Positions 40,558 to 49,621 are shown, numbered from the stretch's first letter. The stretch is 64,000 bases of DNA from JBFMFR01 sp040752025 (GCA_040752025.1 JBFMFR010000002.1:221098-285097); one strand, 5' to 3'. Program-made: numbers and translations. The notes: a model not told the origin generated them from the sequence alone.

Positions 40558-41559
40558 ATGCCAGACTCGGCCCCGGTAGTTTACCTGCTACATGGGGATG
40601 ATGAATTCGCCATCGCCCAGTACCTTGCTGAGTTCGAGGTCAGGTTGGGCGATCCGGCTACGGTGGCGATGAACCTGACGCGCCTGGATGGCCGTACCTA
40701 CAACCTCGAAGGACTGCTTTCCGTTGCCGGCGCTATGCCTTTCCTGGCGAAACGCCGCGTGGTTGTGTTGTCGTATCCCCTGGCGCGTCTGAACAGCGCC
40801 CCGGCTCGCCAGAAATTCCTGGAATTATTGGAGAAAATCCCGCCCACCACCGCCCTGGTGCTGGTGGAATACAGCCTGTTGACCGACGAACGCGACCGCC
40901 GCCAGGGCAAGATCCACTGGTTGGAGAAGTGGGCCGAAGGGGCAGGTGAGCGCGTGCTGGTCAAAGCTTTTCCCCTGCCTAAAGGCGCCCTGCTGGGGCG
41001 ATGGATCCAGGAACAGGCTCGCCGTGCAGGCGGACAGTTCACCCCGCAGGCCGCCGATTTATTGGGAAGCCTGGTGGGTGGCGACCCGCGCCTGGCCGAC
41101 CAGGAAATCCAGAAACTGTTAGCCTATGTCAATTATCAGCGCGCCGTGGATATCGATGACGTAGAAACCCTGACCGCAGATGTCGGTCAGGGTGATATCT
41201 TTGCAATGGTCGATGCGCTGGGCAACCAGGACGGGCGCAAAGCGCTGGGGATGTACCACCGCCTGTTAGAGCAGCAGGACCCGATTTCGATCTTCGGCAT
41301 GGTTGTGCGCCAATTCCGCCTGCTGCTGCTGGCGCGTGAGGTTTTGGATGGGGGCGGAAATAAGGCCGATGTGATCCGCGAGCTTAAGATCCATCCCTTC
41401 GTAGCCGATAAGCTGTTGGGGCAGGTGCGCCGCTTCGATCTGCACACTCTGGAAATGATCTATCATCGCTTGCTCGACCTCGATGAAGCCATCAAGACCG
41501 GTGAGATTCCCGCCGACCTCGCTTTGGATACGCTCGTGGCTGCGCTTACGACGACTTAG
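40558..41559 (+). CDS. holA: DNA polymerase III delta subunit
   Basis: A 333-residue clamp-loader subunit that opens the beta clamp. The N-terminus VYLLHGDDEFAIAQYLAEFE has the degenerate nucleotide site of HolA, then NLTRLDGRTYNLEGLLSVAGAMPFLAKRRVVVL (here in parts: AGAMPFLAKRRVVVL). The middle and C-terminal helices carry YVNYQRAVDIDDVETLTADV and DAIK-type collar elements. No P-loop is present, as expected. It is convergent with a small gene whose stop overlaps its own 3' end by 14 bases. Confidence 0.93.
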   Translation: MPDSAPVVYLLHGDDEFAIAQYLAEFEVRLGDPATVAMNLTRLDGRTYNLEGLLSVAGAMPFLAKRRVVVLSYPLARLNSAPARQKFLELLEKIPPTTALVLVEYSLLTDERDRRQGKIHWLEKWAEGAGERVLVKAFPLPKGALLGRWIQEQARRAGGQFTPQAADLLGSLVGGDPRLADQEIQKLLAYVNYQRAVDIDDVETLTADVGQGDIFAMVDALGNQDGRKALGMYHRLLEQQDPISIFGMVVRQFRLLLLAREVLDGGGNKADVIRELKIHPFVADKLLGQVRRFDLHTLEMIYHRLLDLDEAIKTGEIPADLALDTLVAALTTT

Positions 41560-41833
41560 CTTTGCCATCCGATAAGCCGTTCACGCCGATCCAAAAATGA
41601 TTGGGCAGCACAGACGGGTTGGAACGAATCTCCATCCCTTCTGTGACCATGCTTTTTTCTTCTATGATCGGTTCGGCTGTCGCCGCAGAGCCCTTCGTCA
41701 ACATGCTGGGATGCACAAAGCATAGCGTAGGGGTCTTTCCATACTTGTTGCGATAATATGCCGCGGCGCGCGCCACCTTGGTCGTCAGGCCACTCTTGGG
41801 ATCGTTATCGAACCACAACATGCCCACGTTCAT
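41546..41833 (-). CDS. small protein of unknown function, second gene of LexA-box operon
   Basis: A 95-residue soluble protein. It has the core KTPTLCFVHPSMLTKG (residues 34-49) and NPSVLPNHFWIGVNG near the end. No known motif is recognised. Its start overlaps the end of the FtsK-like ATPase gene by 4 bases, so both are translated together, and its 3' end overlaps that of holA by 14 bases in the opposite direction. Role inferred only from context. Confidence 0.65.
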   Translation of the reverse strand: MNVGMLWFDNDPKSGLTTKVARAAAYYRNKYGKTPTLCFVHPSMLTKGSAATAEPIIEEKSMVTEGMEIRSNPSVLPNHFWIGVNGLSDGKAKSS

Positions 41834-42783
41834 TCTTCTTCCTCCTCAATAGGATAGTCATCTTCTGCCCCTTCTGGATCGCAAATCCAGAAGTGCACCC
41901 ATTCATCTCCATAAGGGACACAAAACTCGTAGCCGCTTTCTAACCGGCGTGTATCCAGGCGCTTGTCACCTGCCAGGGCGCCGGATTGGCGGCGGTCGGC
42001 GATGTGCCCGAACAAACGCGTGCGGAATGCCGATAGAAAGCGTGGATCGATGTTGTTTGCCTTTTGCATACACAAACTAGCCAGAGTCCAAACGCGCGAG
42101 CGCGGCCCGTGCCGGATCAACCAGTACAGCCGGTTATAAGCTTGCTCATCGATGACTTCCAGGCAAGAAGTCAAATCGTCGATGACCAGTAAGATCGCTG
42201 GCCCGTCTTGCTGCCCCCGGCGGCGTTCCTCCGCCAGACTCGCCAGTTCTGCCACCAGTTCGTCCAGCCCCTTATCCTGCACTGCGCTAAACTGCTGGCA
42301 GTGGTCGGCCCCTGCCAGGTCGATGAACTCGTCTGGGCGTTGGGCTACCAGGTAAAAAGCGACCTGGTCCGGATCGTTGAGATACACTGCCGAGGCCAGC
42401 ACAGAACGCAGCAGGCGTGTTTTCCCGCTGGCCTGGTCGCCTGCCAACAGTAATGCGCCTGGGGCCGGGTTGGTCAGGTCGAGCAGGAAAGGCAGCCCAT
42501 CCTCGCACACCCCCAGCACCACAGAGCAAGGGGCTGTTTCGCCGAGCTGCTCCAGCAGCGTTTCCATGCTGGGCAGCCCGGTTTGAGCATCAGGCCTCCA
42601 CTCGGTTACAGGTGCTTCCAGGCGGCGTTCTTCTACTGGCTCTTCCTCCAGCTCCAGGTTGTCTGCTGCCGGGAGATGGGTGCGTGCGGTTGTTGGCTGG
42701 TTTGCGCGCCGGGCGCGCAGGCTGGGCCGCAGCCGTTCCAGCATCTTCAATCCGATCACAAAACGTTCATCCAAACTCATCAT
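41830..42783 (-). CDS. FtsK/SpoIIIE-like P-loop ATPase
   Basis: A 317-residue ATPase without membrane segments. Basic N-terminus (RPSLRARRANQPTT), an acidic linker (ELEEEPVEERRLE), then an ATPase domain from about residue 90 with Walker A LLAGDQASGKTRLL near residue 132, Walker B AILLVIDDLTS and a RFLSAFRTRLFGHIAD element. The overall layout recalls the motor of FtsK/SpoIIIE-type proteins, though short and without the gamma DNA-recognition domain. ATG at 42783 or 42780, with GGTGG upstream. Its promoter carries a LexA-like box at 42827-42840. Confidence 0.75.
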   Translation of the reverse strand: MMSLDERFVIGLKMLERLRPSLRARRANQPTTARTHLPAADNLELEEEPVEERRLEAPVTEWRPDAQTGLPSMETLLEQLGETAPCSVVLGVCEDGLPFLLDLTNPAPGALLLAGDQASGKTRLLRSVLASAVYLNDPDQVAFYLVAQRPDEFIDLAGADHCQQFSAVQDKGLDELVAELASLAEERRRGQQDGPAILLVIDDLTSCLEVIDEQAYNRLYWLIRHGPRSRVWTLASLCMQKANNIDPRFLSAFRTRLFGHIADRRQSGALAGDKRLDTRRLESGYEFCVPYGDEWVHFWICDPEGAEDDYPIEEEEE

Positions 42784-42826
42784 GATCCACCTGCCATTCG
42801 TCACAGAACACACTTTTATCCGAAAT

Positions 42827-42840
42827 AGAACTTATGTTCT
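42827..42840. promoter_or_regulatory. LexA-like operator (GAAC-N4-GTTC)
   Basis: AGAACTTATGTTCT is a perfect inverted repeat with the half-sites GAAC and GTTC four bases apart, the arrangement of Gram-positive-type LexA/DinR boxes. It lies at the predicted transcript start of the ATPase operon (about position +1 to +14), where a bound repressor would block transcription. Confidence 0.6.
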
Positions 42841-42846
42841 AAGATA

Positions 42847-42875
42847 ATTATAGTCAATATTGCTTCAGGAGTCAA
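42847..42875 (-). promoter_or_regulatory. sigma-70 promoter of the FtsK-like ATPase operon
   Basis: On the minus strand, TTGACT (42875-42870) and TATAAT (42852-42847) are 17 bases apart, close to consensus. Transcription would start near 42840, inside the LexA-like box. Confidence 0.75.
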
Positions 42876-42918
42876 TATCCCCACCCCTCACTTTTCAACT
42901 TCGCTTTATTGATAATTG

Positions 42919-42927
42919 TGCTAGAAT
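42919..42927 (+). promoter_or_regulatory. extended -10 element ahead of the propeller lipoprotein gene
   Basis: TGCTAGAAT fits TGnTATAAT with one mismatch. It lies 135 bases before the start codon at 43063, and no good -35 is visible. Confidence 0.35.
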
Positions 42928-43062
42928 CGGATTTGAATTTACCGGGGTTTGCTGAGGTAAATTCGATGGATCTGGTAGTGTGTGACCCTAAACAACTAAA
43001 GAAGCTTGCGAGACGATCTGTTTTACCGTTGGCAAAGTCGATCCTATTTCGGGAGGAGAAAT

Positions 43063-44418
43063 ATGAAAAGGTCAGTGTTGTTCTTTGCCTTATTGGTAAG
43101 TATTGCATTGGTAAGCGCTTGTGGAAAACCAGCTTCCAGGTTTGCCGAAGCTGACTTGGCATCGACGGTAGTCCCTACGAATACAATCGCGGTTTCACCC
43201 AGCCCGCTGCCGCCCAGCGCCACGCCCTTGCCCACGGATACCCCCACCCTGACGCCTACGCCATTACCTACGGATACGCCCACACCAACGATCACACCCA
43301 CACCATCGCCGACACCCTTTGGCGGGTACGTGGAAGATCTAAGAGTGATCATTCGCAAAGAAGAGGATGGGGATATTTTCTTGTTCGACAGCCAGGGCCA
43401 GGAGCTGGCAAACTTAACCGGTGAAATCGAAGGGAAGAAGATTTTTTACGCTTTATCCCCAGATGCAAAAACGCTGGTGTTCATCATCGACCGGGGCAAG
43501 CCTGCTCCTTATCAGTTCTGGAAAATCAACCTGGATGGAGGTGAGCCGCGGTTACTGTGCGAGTTGGCTGGCCAGACTCCCTTCATCATGTGGTCGCCAG
43601 ACAGCCAGCGCTTCCTGATTTATTTACACCCGCCAAGTACCGTCAAGGAATGGGAATTCTACCTGAAGGATTTGAGCGTCGGCGATCCAATCTTCTTGCA
43701 TAAAGTCTACTATACTCGCTGGGATGCCGATTGGTCGCCAGATGGCAAATACCTGGGGATCTTTTGCGATTCAAGTGAATTGTGCCTGGTGGACCCGCGT
43801 ACGGGCAAGGTCATCAATACAGGCATGTGGGGAGGCGGCGACATCACGTTTTCACCGGACAGCCGGTCCGTGATCTGGGACGATTTCCAATATTGGTACG
43901 CCAGAGGCACGATTTACGAGATGAACGTTTTTCTCTGGCGCATCGGCGCGCCCACGTATAAAAGGCTCATTGTAGCTGAATGGCTTGACGTGCCCACCTA
44001 CCCCATTTGGTCATCGGATAACAAGGCGGTCTACTACACAGATATCCAGGGTGGCAAGCCGGTGTTGATGCAGGCCCGCATCGATGGGGCTGAGCCGGCT
44101 TCGATCCTGACCTTCGATGTGCGCGTTCGCCTGCTTTCGCTTTCGCCGGATGGTCGTTGGCTTTCGATCCGCAATGTCCTCAAAGGTGATTACGATCACC
44201 TGGGCGCAGTGCGCATTGAAGATGGCTTCTTGGCCTGGACCAAGGTGGCTATTGGAGAAGCGCACGCAGCTTTCTGGTCGCCGGATGGGAAATATTACTT
44301 CATACAGGATCAGGGCCAATTCATCCAGTTGGATTTAGAGACTGGCGAGTTTTCCCCTACAGAGTGGCTGAACTGGCTCGACGACTACTACAGTTGGGAC
44401 ATCGCACAGCCGCGCTAA
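43063..44418 (+). CDS. lipoprotein with TolB/WD40-like beta-propeller
   Basis: A 451-residue surface lipoprotein. The signal peptide SVLFFALLVSIALVSAC has lipobox LVSAC. A Pro/Thr linker (about residues 40-85, repeating TPTPLPTDTPTP) leads to a propeller of about 330 residues with recurring blades: LSPDAKTLVFIID, WSPDSQRFLIYL, WSPDGKYLGIF, FSPDSRSVIWDD, LSPDGRWLSIR and WSPDGKYYFIQ. Such propellers (PD40/TolB-like) bind partners and have no active site. The ATG at 43063 has a GGGAGGAG site. The frame continues upstream to 43006 without family content. Confidence 0.88.
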   Translation: MKRSVLFFALLVSIALVSACGKPASRFAEADLASTVVPTNTIAVSPSPLPPSATPLPTDTPTLTPTPLPTDTPTPTITPTPSPTPFGGYVEDLRVIIRKEEDGDIFLFDSQGQELANLTGEIEGKKIFYALSPDAKTLVFIIDRGKPAPYQFWKINLDGGEPRLLCELAGQTPFIMWSPDSQRFLIYLHPPSTVKEWEFYLKDLSVGDPIFLHKVYYTRWDADWSPDGKYLGIFCDSSELCLVDPRTGKVINTGMWGGGDITFSPDSRSVIWDDFQYWYARGTIYEMNVFLWRIGAPTYKRLIVAEWLDVPTYPIWSSDNKAVYYTDIQGGKPVLMQARIDGAEPASILTFDVRVRLLSLSPDGRWLSIRNVLKGDYDHLGAVRIEDGFLAWTKVAIGEAHAAFWSPDGKYYFIQDQGQFIQLDLETGEFSPTEWLNWLDDYYSWDIAQPR

Positions 44419-44483
44419 ACACTGGGAAGTAAGGCTACTGCACTTCTTCCACATTGAGGCCTGTGCTTTGAGCAGGATCCCTG

Positions 44484-45728
44484 CTAGCCGCGCCTCCAAA
44501 AGCTGATGCTTTCGATGTGATAGGTCTGCGGGAATAAGTCGAAGGGTGTCGCCTGCTCCAGGCGGTATCCCCCGGCTGCCAGGCGGCGAGCGTCGCGCCC
44601 CAGGGTGGCCGGGTCGCAGGAGACGTACACCAGCCAGGGCGCGCCCAGGGCCAGCAGGGCATCCAGGGCGGCGCGCTCTAGGCCAGCGCGCGGCGGGTCT
44701 ACCAGGACCACGCCTGGCTTTACCTCCAGGTGCGGCAGCACGGCCTCGGCAGGGGCCTCGTACAGCTCCACGTGATCGAACTCGTCCAGGTTGGCGACGA
44801 AATCTTCGCACGCGCTGGGCGACGCTTCGATCCCGATCAGCCGCCCGGCGCGCCCGGCCAGGAAGGCGCTGAACAGCCCCACCCCGCAGTAAACGTCCAG
44901 CACGGTTGCTTGTGGATTCAAAGCCTGGTACCGGTCCAGGCCTGCCAAAACATGCTCCACCATTGCCGCCGCCATGCGCGTATTGACCTGGAAGAACGAA
45001 CCTGCCGAAACACGGAAAGCGCTCCCCCGCACTTCCATGAACAGCGCCGGGCTGCCAGCCAGCACCAGCGCCCCGGCCGGGCTGAGGTGCACTGCCGAAA
45101 CCGGCAATTCCTCGACGCTCAATTCTGGCGGCTGTAAGTCCTGGCTTTCCAGGATCAACTGGAGTTCCTCATCAACGCCCTGTCGCAGGCCGATGCGCTC
45201 CAGGTCGGGGATGGCTTCGAAATCCAGTTGCGGCCACAGCGCGTTCAAAGCCGCCTCCGGCAGGCGGCACTCTCGAATGGGAAAGACCTGCTCCGAGCGC
45301 GCCTGGTGGTACCCCAGCTTGCCATCCGGGGTAAGGTGGAACTGCACGTGGTTGCGGTAGCCTGTGACTTGCGGTGCAGGGACAGTTTCTGCAACGGGCG
45401 GGTTGGCGAGCTTGCCGATGCGTTCTAATTGTTGGCGCAGGATCTGACGCTTGGTTTCCAGTTGGGCCGTGTAGGGCATGTGCTGGTAATGACAGCCGCC
45501 GCAGGTGCCAAAATGGCTGCAGAAAGGGGCCTGGCGCTGTGGGGAAGCTGATAGCACCTCCAATAACTCGGCGCGGGCATGGCCGCGCTTCTCCTCCACC
45601 AGGCGCAGGCGCACCTGCTCACCCGGCAGGCCGAACGGCACGAACACGGCGCGCCCATCTGGCAGGCGGCCCAGCGCCTCACCGCCATACACCAGCGTTT
45701 CGAGCGAAACAATATACTCGTCTGTCAT
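44484..45728 (-). CDS. rlmD: 23S rRNA (uracil-C5)-methyltransferase, RlmD-like
   Basis: A 414-residue SAM-dependent RNA methyltransferase of the RumA/TrmA family. N-terminal TRAM domain (LETLVYGGEALGRLPDGRAV), a 4Fe-4S site with CSHFGTCGGC (family C-x5-CGGC; fourth cysteine further along), SAM motif LDVYCGVGLFSAFLA, and the catalytic cysteine in YVSCDPATLGRDARRL. The start is ATG at 45728, which overlaps the aminotransferase stop by 4 bases; the frame open to 46235 is a shadow of that gene. RlmD, RlmC and TrmA cannot be told apart by eye, so the specificity is inferred. Confidence 0.9.
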   Translation of the reverse strand: MTDEYIVSLETLVYGGEALGRLPDGRAVFVPFGLPGEQVRLRLVEEKRGHARAELLEVLSASPQRQAPFCSHFGTCGGCHYQHMPYTAQLETKRQILRQQLERIGKLANPPVAETVPAPQVTGYRNHVQFHLTPDGKLGYHQARSEQVFPIRECRLPEAALNALWPQLDFEAIPDLERIGLRQGVDEELQLILESQDLQPPELSVEELPVSAVHLSPAGALVLAGSPALFMEVRGSAFRVSAGSFFQVNTRMAAAMVEHVLAGLDRYQALNPQATVLDVYCGVGLFSAFLAGRAGRLIGIEASPSACEDFVANLDEFDHVELYEAPAEAVLPHLEVKPGVVLVDPPRAGLERAALDALLALGAPWLVYVSCDPATLGRDARRLAAGGYRLEQATPFDLFPQTYHIESISFWRRG

Positions 45729-46798
45729 TTCGCCCCTTCGAAAAACTGATCCATTACTCCCAGCAGCGCTTCGATATCCTCGATCTGGGTTTCTCCCATG
45801 TGGGCGATGCGCATGGTTTTGCCTTTCAATTCGCCGTAACCGCCGGCGATGCGCATCTGGCGCTGCCGCAGGAACTGGTTGAGCGCCGCCAGGTCTATCC
45901 CGGCGCTTTCCACCGTGGTGACGGTCTGCGAGCGGTAGCCCTGCGGCGCGTATAAACTCAGGCCGCGCCCCTCGGCCCAGGACTGCACTCGCTGCGCCAT
46001 GCTGCTGTGCCGGGCAAAGCGCGCCTCCGGCCCTTCGGCCAGGATGCGCTCCAACTGCAAGTCCAGGGCGTAGATCAACGACAGGGCCGGCGTGGCCGGG
46101 GTGGAGTCCTTCAGGCGGTGCTTCTCCATGCGCAGCAGGTCGAAGTACCAGCCCCGGTCGGGGACCTGGGCGGCGTAGGCCAGCGCCCGGTCGGAAACCG
46201 CCGCCAGGGCCAGGCCGGGCGGCAGCGCCAGGCATTTCTGCGAAGAGGTCAGCAGCATGTCCAGGCCCCAGGCGTCCATCTCGATCTTGACTCCGCCCAG
46301 CGAAGAGACCGCATCCACGCAGATCAGCGTGCTGGGGCTGATCTCATGCACCGCGGCGGCCACTTCCTGGACCGGGTTCTGCAAACCGGTAGAAGTTTCG
46401 TTGTGCACGATGGTGACCATTTCGTAGTGCTTTTGTTGCAGCGCCTTTCGCACAAGCTCGGCAGTGATCGGCTGGTTCCAGGGCGTTTCCAATTTATCGA
46501 CCGACTTGCCATTCGACAGGGCCACCTCGTGCCAGCGGCTGGCAAAGGCCCCATTTACGCACGCGAGGATATCCTGCCGGGCGAAATTGCGCACAGCCGC
46601 TTCTTGCAGGCCTGTGCCCGAAGAGGTGGCGATCAAAACGCGGTATTTGGTGAAGAACAGGCCGCGCGCCCGTTCCACAACCCGTTGGAAGATCGTCTCG
46701 AATTCCTGGCTGCGGTGAGGCAGCATCGGCTGCGTTTGGGCAGCCAACACCTGTGGATCGACATCCACAGGACCAGGCACAAACATCCGCGATGGCAT
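45725..46798 (-). CDS. class V PLP-dependent aminotransferase (alanine-glyoxylate type)
   Basis: A 357-residue fold-type I PLP enzyme. The PLP lysine is in LTSSQKCLALPPGL (near residue 190), with the aspartate in STLICVDAVSSLGG and the N-terminal MFVPGPVDVDP. It resembles serine-pyruvate, alanine-glyoxylate or phosphonate (PhnW) aminotransferases. The amino donor and keto acid cannot be given. It is the upstream gene of an operon with the RNA methyltransferase (4-base overlap), a pairing that has no obvious metabolic link. Confidence 0.88.
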   Translation of the reverse strand: MPSRMFVPGPVDVDPQVLAAQTQPMLPHRSQEFETIFQRVVERARGLFFTKYRVLIATSSGTGLQEAAVRNFARQDILACVNGAFASRWHEVALSNGKSVDKLETPWNQPITAELVRKALQQKHYEMVTIVHNETSTGLQNPVQEVAAAVHEISPSTLICVDAVSSLGGVKIEMDAWGLDMLLTSSQKCLALPPGLALAAVSDRALAYAAQVPDRGWYFDLLRMEKHRLKDSTPATPALSLIYALDLQLERILAEGPEARFARHSSMAQRVQSWAEGRGLSLYAPQGYRSQTVTTVESAGIDLAALNQFLRQRQMRIAGGYGELKGKTMRIAHMGETQIEDIEALLGVMDQFFEGAK

Positions 46799-46918
46799 AC
46801 AGCACCTCCAAGAGCACCAGCTAATCGTTTCGGGGAAGCCGAAACGGTTCTATTGTACCAGCAGCCCTATCCTGTACATGAAAGCCAGCTTAGGCTTTAC
46901 GAAATTGCTCTTGCGGAC

Positions 46919-46927
46919 TGCTATAAT
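46919..46927 (+). promoter_or_regulatory. extended -10 promoter of the gluzincin lipoprotein gene
   Basis: TGCTATAAT is a perfect extended -10 (TGnTATAAT), 42 bases ahead of the start at 46969. No clear -35. Confidence 0.5.
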
Positions 46928-46968
46928 TACCGGTGTTAATCCCCAATTTTATGGAGTGACCTGTATCC

Positions 46969-48810
46969 GTGCGCCGCCTGACGAGTTTATTACTGTTACT
47001 GCTGATTGCTTGTAAAGCCGCCAGCCCGACCACGCTGGCGCAGCCAACGCCGCCGGTTTCACCGGCGCTGCTGGCGACCGAAACGTCCTCCCAGATCAAA
47101 CCTTTCGAGCAAACTCCCACCGTCTTTGCCCCCCGGGAGTACAGCACGGCCCCCTCTACGCCGTTGCCGGCCTTGCCTGAATCTGCGCCTACGGGTACGC
47201 CGCCTTCGCCATCGCAATTCCAGGTGCGTTTGCACCCGGATGGCCCCCTGTACGTGGGAGACCTGGTCAGTCTGGAGGTGATCCCCGACCCCGGCGTCGA
47301 TTGGGATAACCGCGGCATCCGCGTGCAAATCCCCAGCGCAGAAGGTTTGCGAACCGAGCAGTCGGATTTTGGTTATTACGGCATCGGCAGCCGCCCGCAG
47401 GCCACTTTGGAGTGGGCCTGGGATACCGCCGGATTGCCGGCTGGCGAACACACGCTGACCTTCTCGCTCCAGCCGGACGGCGATACCTGGAGCGAAACCG
47501 TCCAGTTGCTGCCTCAGGCGGCTGTGCCTTTCCCCGAGCCGCAGGCGCACTGGGCAAAAGCCGAAAGTGACTGCTGCCTGGTGTATTACATCACCGGCAC
47601 ACCAGCCGAGCGTGATCTGCCTGCGCTGCTGGATTTACTGGATGCCCAGGCTGAGGATGTCAGCCAGCGCCTGGAAACCAGCTTGGAAGAGCCTTTGCAG
47701 ATCACCTTCCTGCCGCGCGTCTTGGGGCACGGCGGCTTCGCTGGTAACGGTATCTCAGTTTCCTATCTGGACCGTAACTATGCGGGTGGTAGCCTCGGGG
47801 TTGTGCTGCACCACGAAATGGTTCACGAGTTGGATTTCCGCCTGGGGGCCGATATGCGCTACAGTATGTTCACCGAAGGCTTCGCCGTTTACCTGACCGG
47901 TGGACATTTCAAGATCGAGCCGTTGATGCCGCGCGCCGCTGCCTTGCTACCGCCTGCGCCCGGCTGCATCCCCGCATCGCAGCAATTGGCAGAGCCAAAC
48001 TCGGCTGCCAGCGCGCCAACCTGCGGCCTGGACCATTACATCCCCATCCCCACCCTGCTGGACAACTTTTACTTCTCCCAACATGAAATCGGTTATTTAG
48101 AGGCCGGCGCCCTGATCGAATACATGGTCAAAACCTGGGGTTGGCAGGCCTTTTCTGAGTTCTATCGCAATATCCACGCTCTGCCAGAATCGGATGAGGA
48201 TCAGTTCGAAAATCCTGCCGAGCGGGAGGTCAGCGCCGCCCTGTTAGAAAATTTTGGCCTGCCCTTGGATCAATTCGAGAAGCGCTTCTTGAAGGCCCTG
48301 CAGGCTGAAACGTTGACCCCCGAGCTGGCTGAAGATGTGCGCCTGACAGTCGCTTACTACGACAGCATGCGCCGCTACCAGCAGGTTCTCGATCCATCCG
48401 CGTATTTTCTGTACGCCTGGCTGCCGGACAGCGAGGAAATGCAGGAGCGCGGCATCGTCGCCGACTTGCTGCGCCGGCCTGTGCAACCCCAGAACCTGGC
48501 GCTGGAGACGATGCTGGTCACTGCCGGGGCGGATCTCCAGGATGGGAACCTTTTAGAATTGGACCGGACTCTGCAAGCCGTAAACGCCGTCTTGTCCGTC
48601 ATCGAAGCCAACCAGGCGCAGCCTTTCAGCGTGCATCCCCTGGCAGTCGATTATTGGGCCCTGGTGCAGGCTCTGCTTTCGCAGGGCTACCAGCCGCAGC
48701 GCATCGAACTGCATGGGGATCAGGCTCGGGCCTGGGTCAGCAAGTCTGGGGTGGAGTTGACCGTCTTAGCGCTGGTTCGCGATCAACAAACCTGGGCCCT
48801 TGCGGAATAA
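46969..48810 (+). CDS. membrane-anchored gluzincin-like metallopeptidase lipoprotein
   Basis: A 613-residue lipoprotein with GTG start. Signal LTSLLLLLLIAC has lipobox LLIAC with cysteine at residue 15. A Pro/Ser/Thr-rich spacer (residues 20-75) is followed by a beta domain, then a metallopeptidase domain (from about residue 195) with zinc motif HHEMVHELDF (HExxH) near residue 283 and downstream glutamate in FTEGFAVYLTGG, as in peptidase clan MA/DUF-type gluzincins. A helical C-terminal part (residues 420-560) follows, as in M1-like tails. Substrate unknown; the active site is complete so far as can be seen. Localised outside the membrane. Confidence 0.8.
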   Translation: MRRLTSLLLLLLIACKAASPTTLAQPTPPVSPALLATETSSQIKPFEQTPTVFAPREYSTAPSTPLPALPESAPTGTPPSPSQFQVRLHPDGPLYVGDLVSLEVIPDPGVDWDNRGIRVQIPSAEGLRTEQSDFGYYGIGSRPQATLEWAWDTAGLPAGEHTLTFSLQPDGDTWSETVQLLPQAAVPFPEPQAHWAKAESDCCLVYYITGTPAERDLPALLDLLDAQAEDVSQRLETSLEEPLQITFLPRVLGHGGFAGNGISVSYLDRNYAGGSLGVVLHHEMVHELDFRLGADMRYSMFTEGFAVYLTGGHFKIEPLMPRAAALLPPAPGCIPASQQLAEPNSAASAPTCGLDHYIPIPTLLDNFYFSQHEIGYLEAGALIEYMVKTWGWQAFSEFYRNIHALPESDEDQFENPAEREVSAALLENFGLPLDQFEKRFLKALQAETLTPELAEDVRLTVAYYDSMRRYQQVLDPSAYFLYAWLPDSEEMQERGIVADLLRRPVQPQNLALETMLVTAGADLQDGNLLELDRTLQAVNAVLSVIEANQAQPFSVHPLAVDYWALVQALLSQGYQPQRIELHGDQARAWVSKSGVELTVLALVRDQQTWALAE

Positions 48811-48831
48811 CATTGATCCCCACGAATCAAA

Positions 48832-48879
48832 AACAGCCCACAATGTCCGAGGCGGATCTACGATGCACAGTGGGCTGTT
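48832..48879 (-). terminator. terminator of the FHA gene
   Basis: GTGGGCTGTT (48870-48879) and AACAGCCCAC (48832-48841) form a 10-base-pair stem with a 28-base, itself partly paired loop. On the minus strand the stem is followed by a TTTTT run (48829-48833), so it fits termination of the leftward FHA gene. It could also stop the rightward lipoprotein gene. Confidence 0.65.
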
Positions 48880-48905
48880 GAAAAGAATAATCGCGATCGG
48901 CGGTC

Positions 48906-49589
48906 TTATCGCACGTAGTTGACGCAGTCGAAGCCCAGCATCTCCGAGATGAAGCGCAGCGGCCCGGTGCAGTACAGCTTGAGCGTATCCACTGCCACGA
49001 AGCCCACCACGCATACACACACCAGGATCACTGCCAGCCCGATGATGACGTACAGCCAGATGCGGTTGGAGCGTTCTGGCGGTTCTTCTTCGTAGACATC
49101 GTAGGGCCCGGCGCTGGGTTGGGCGTAGGCATCTGGCGGGCCCATGGGAACCTGCCCGCTGTAGGCTGGCTCGTAATCCATCGGCGCCGGAGCCTGGGCT
49201 GTCGGAGGCGTTTGCGGCACGCGATAGGTTTCATACGCGCTGGGGGCCTGCCCGCCAGAAACCAGGGTGGCGTTGGGATCGTAGGCCATCGCCTCGTAGA
49301 CGAAAGCCACGTGCTCGCCCAGCATAACCTGCTCGCCGGGGCGCAGCACATGTGGGCCCATCAGGCGCTGTCCGTTGACGAAGGTGCCATTGGTCGATCC
49401 CATATCTTCGACCACGTACCCTCCTGCCTGGGCGCGGAGACGAGTGTGCCGGCGAGACACCTCGGGGTCATTTACTACAATGCCATTGGTGATGTCGCGC
49501 CCGATGGTGATCTCATCCTGGGTGAGGTCATAGGCTTTGCCTGGGTTAGGACCGGTGCGCATCACTAATTGAAACGTCTGTGACGCCAT
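48906..49589 (-). CDS. FHA-domain protein with C-terminal transmembrane helix
   Basis: A 227-residue protein. Residues 5-95 are an FHA domain with ITIGRDITNGIVVNDPEVSR, SRRHTRLRA and DMGSTNGTFVNG, all the phosphothreonine-binding marks. A Pro/Tyr/Ala-rich linker follows, then a transmembrane helix (WLYVIIGLAVILVCVCVVGF, about residues 180-200) and a short tail with two cysteines (LYCTGPLRF, FDCVNYVR). It likely binds phosphothreonine on a partner or on the kinase encoded at 53055. ATG at 49589 has a GGAGG site. Confidence 0.9.
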   Translation of the reverse strand: MASQTFQLVMRTGPNPGKAYDLTQDEITIGRDITNGIVVNDPEVSRRHTRLRAQAGGYVVEDMGSTNGTFVNGQRLMGPHVLRPGEQVMLGEHVAFVYEAMAYDPNATLVSGGQAPSAYETYRVPQTPPTAQAPAPMDYEPAYSGQVPMGPPDAYAQPSAGPYDVYEEEPPERSNRIWLYVIIGLAVILVCVCVVGFVAVDTLKLYCTGPLRFISEMLGFDCVNYVR

Positions 49590-49621
49590 ATCTGCCTCCT
49601 TTAGCTACTCAGCTAGATATA

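Noticed and set aside
45729..46235. N-terminal extension of the RlmD-like frame
   Set aside because: This part is an out-of-frame reading of the aminotransferase gene; the family start MTDEYIVSLETLVYGG is at 45728, coupled by ATGA.
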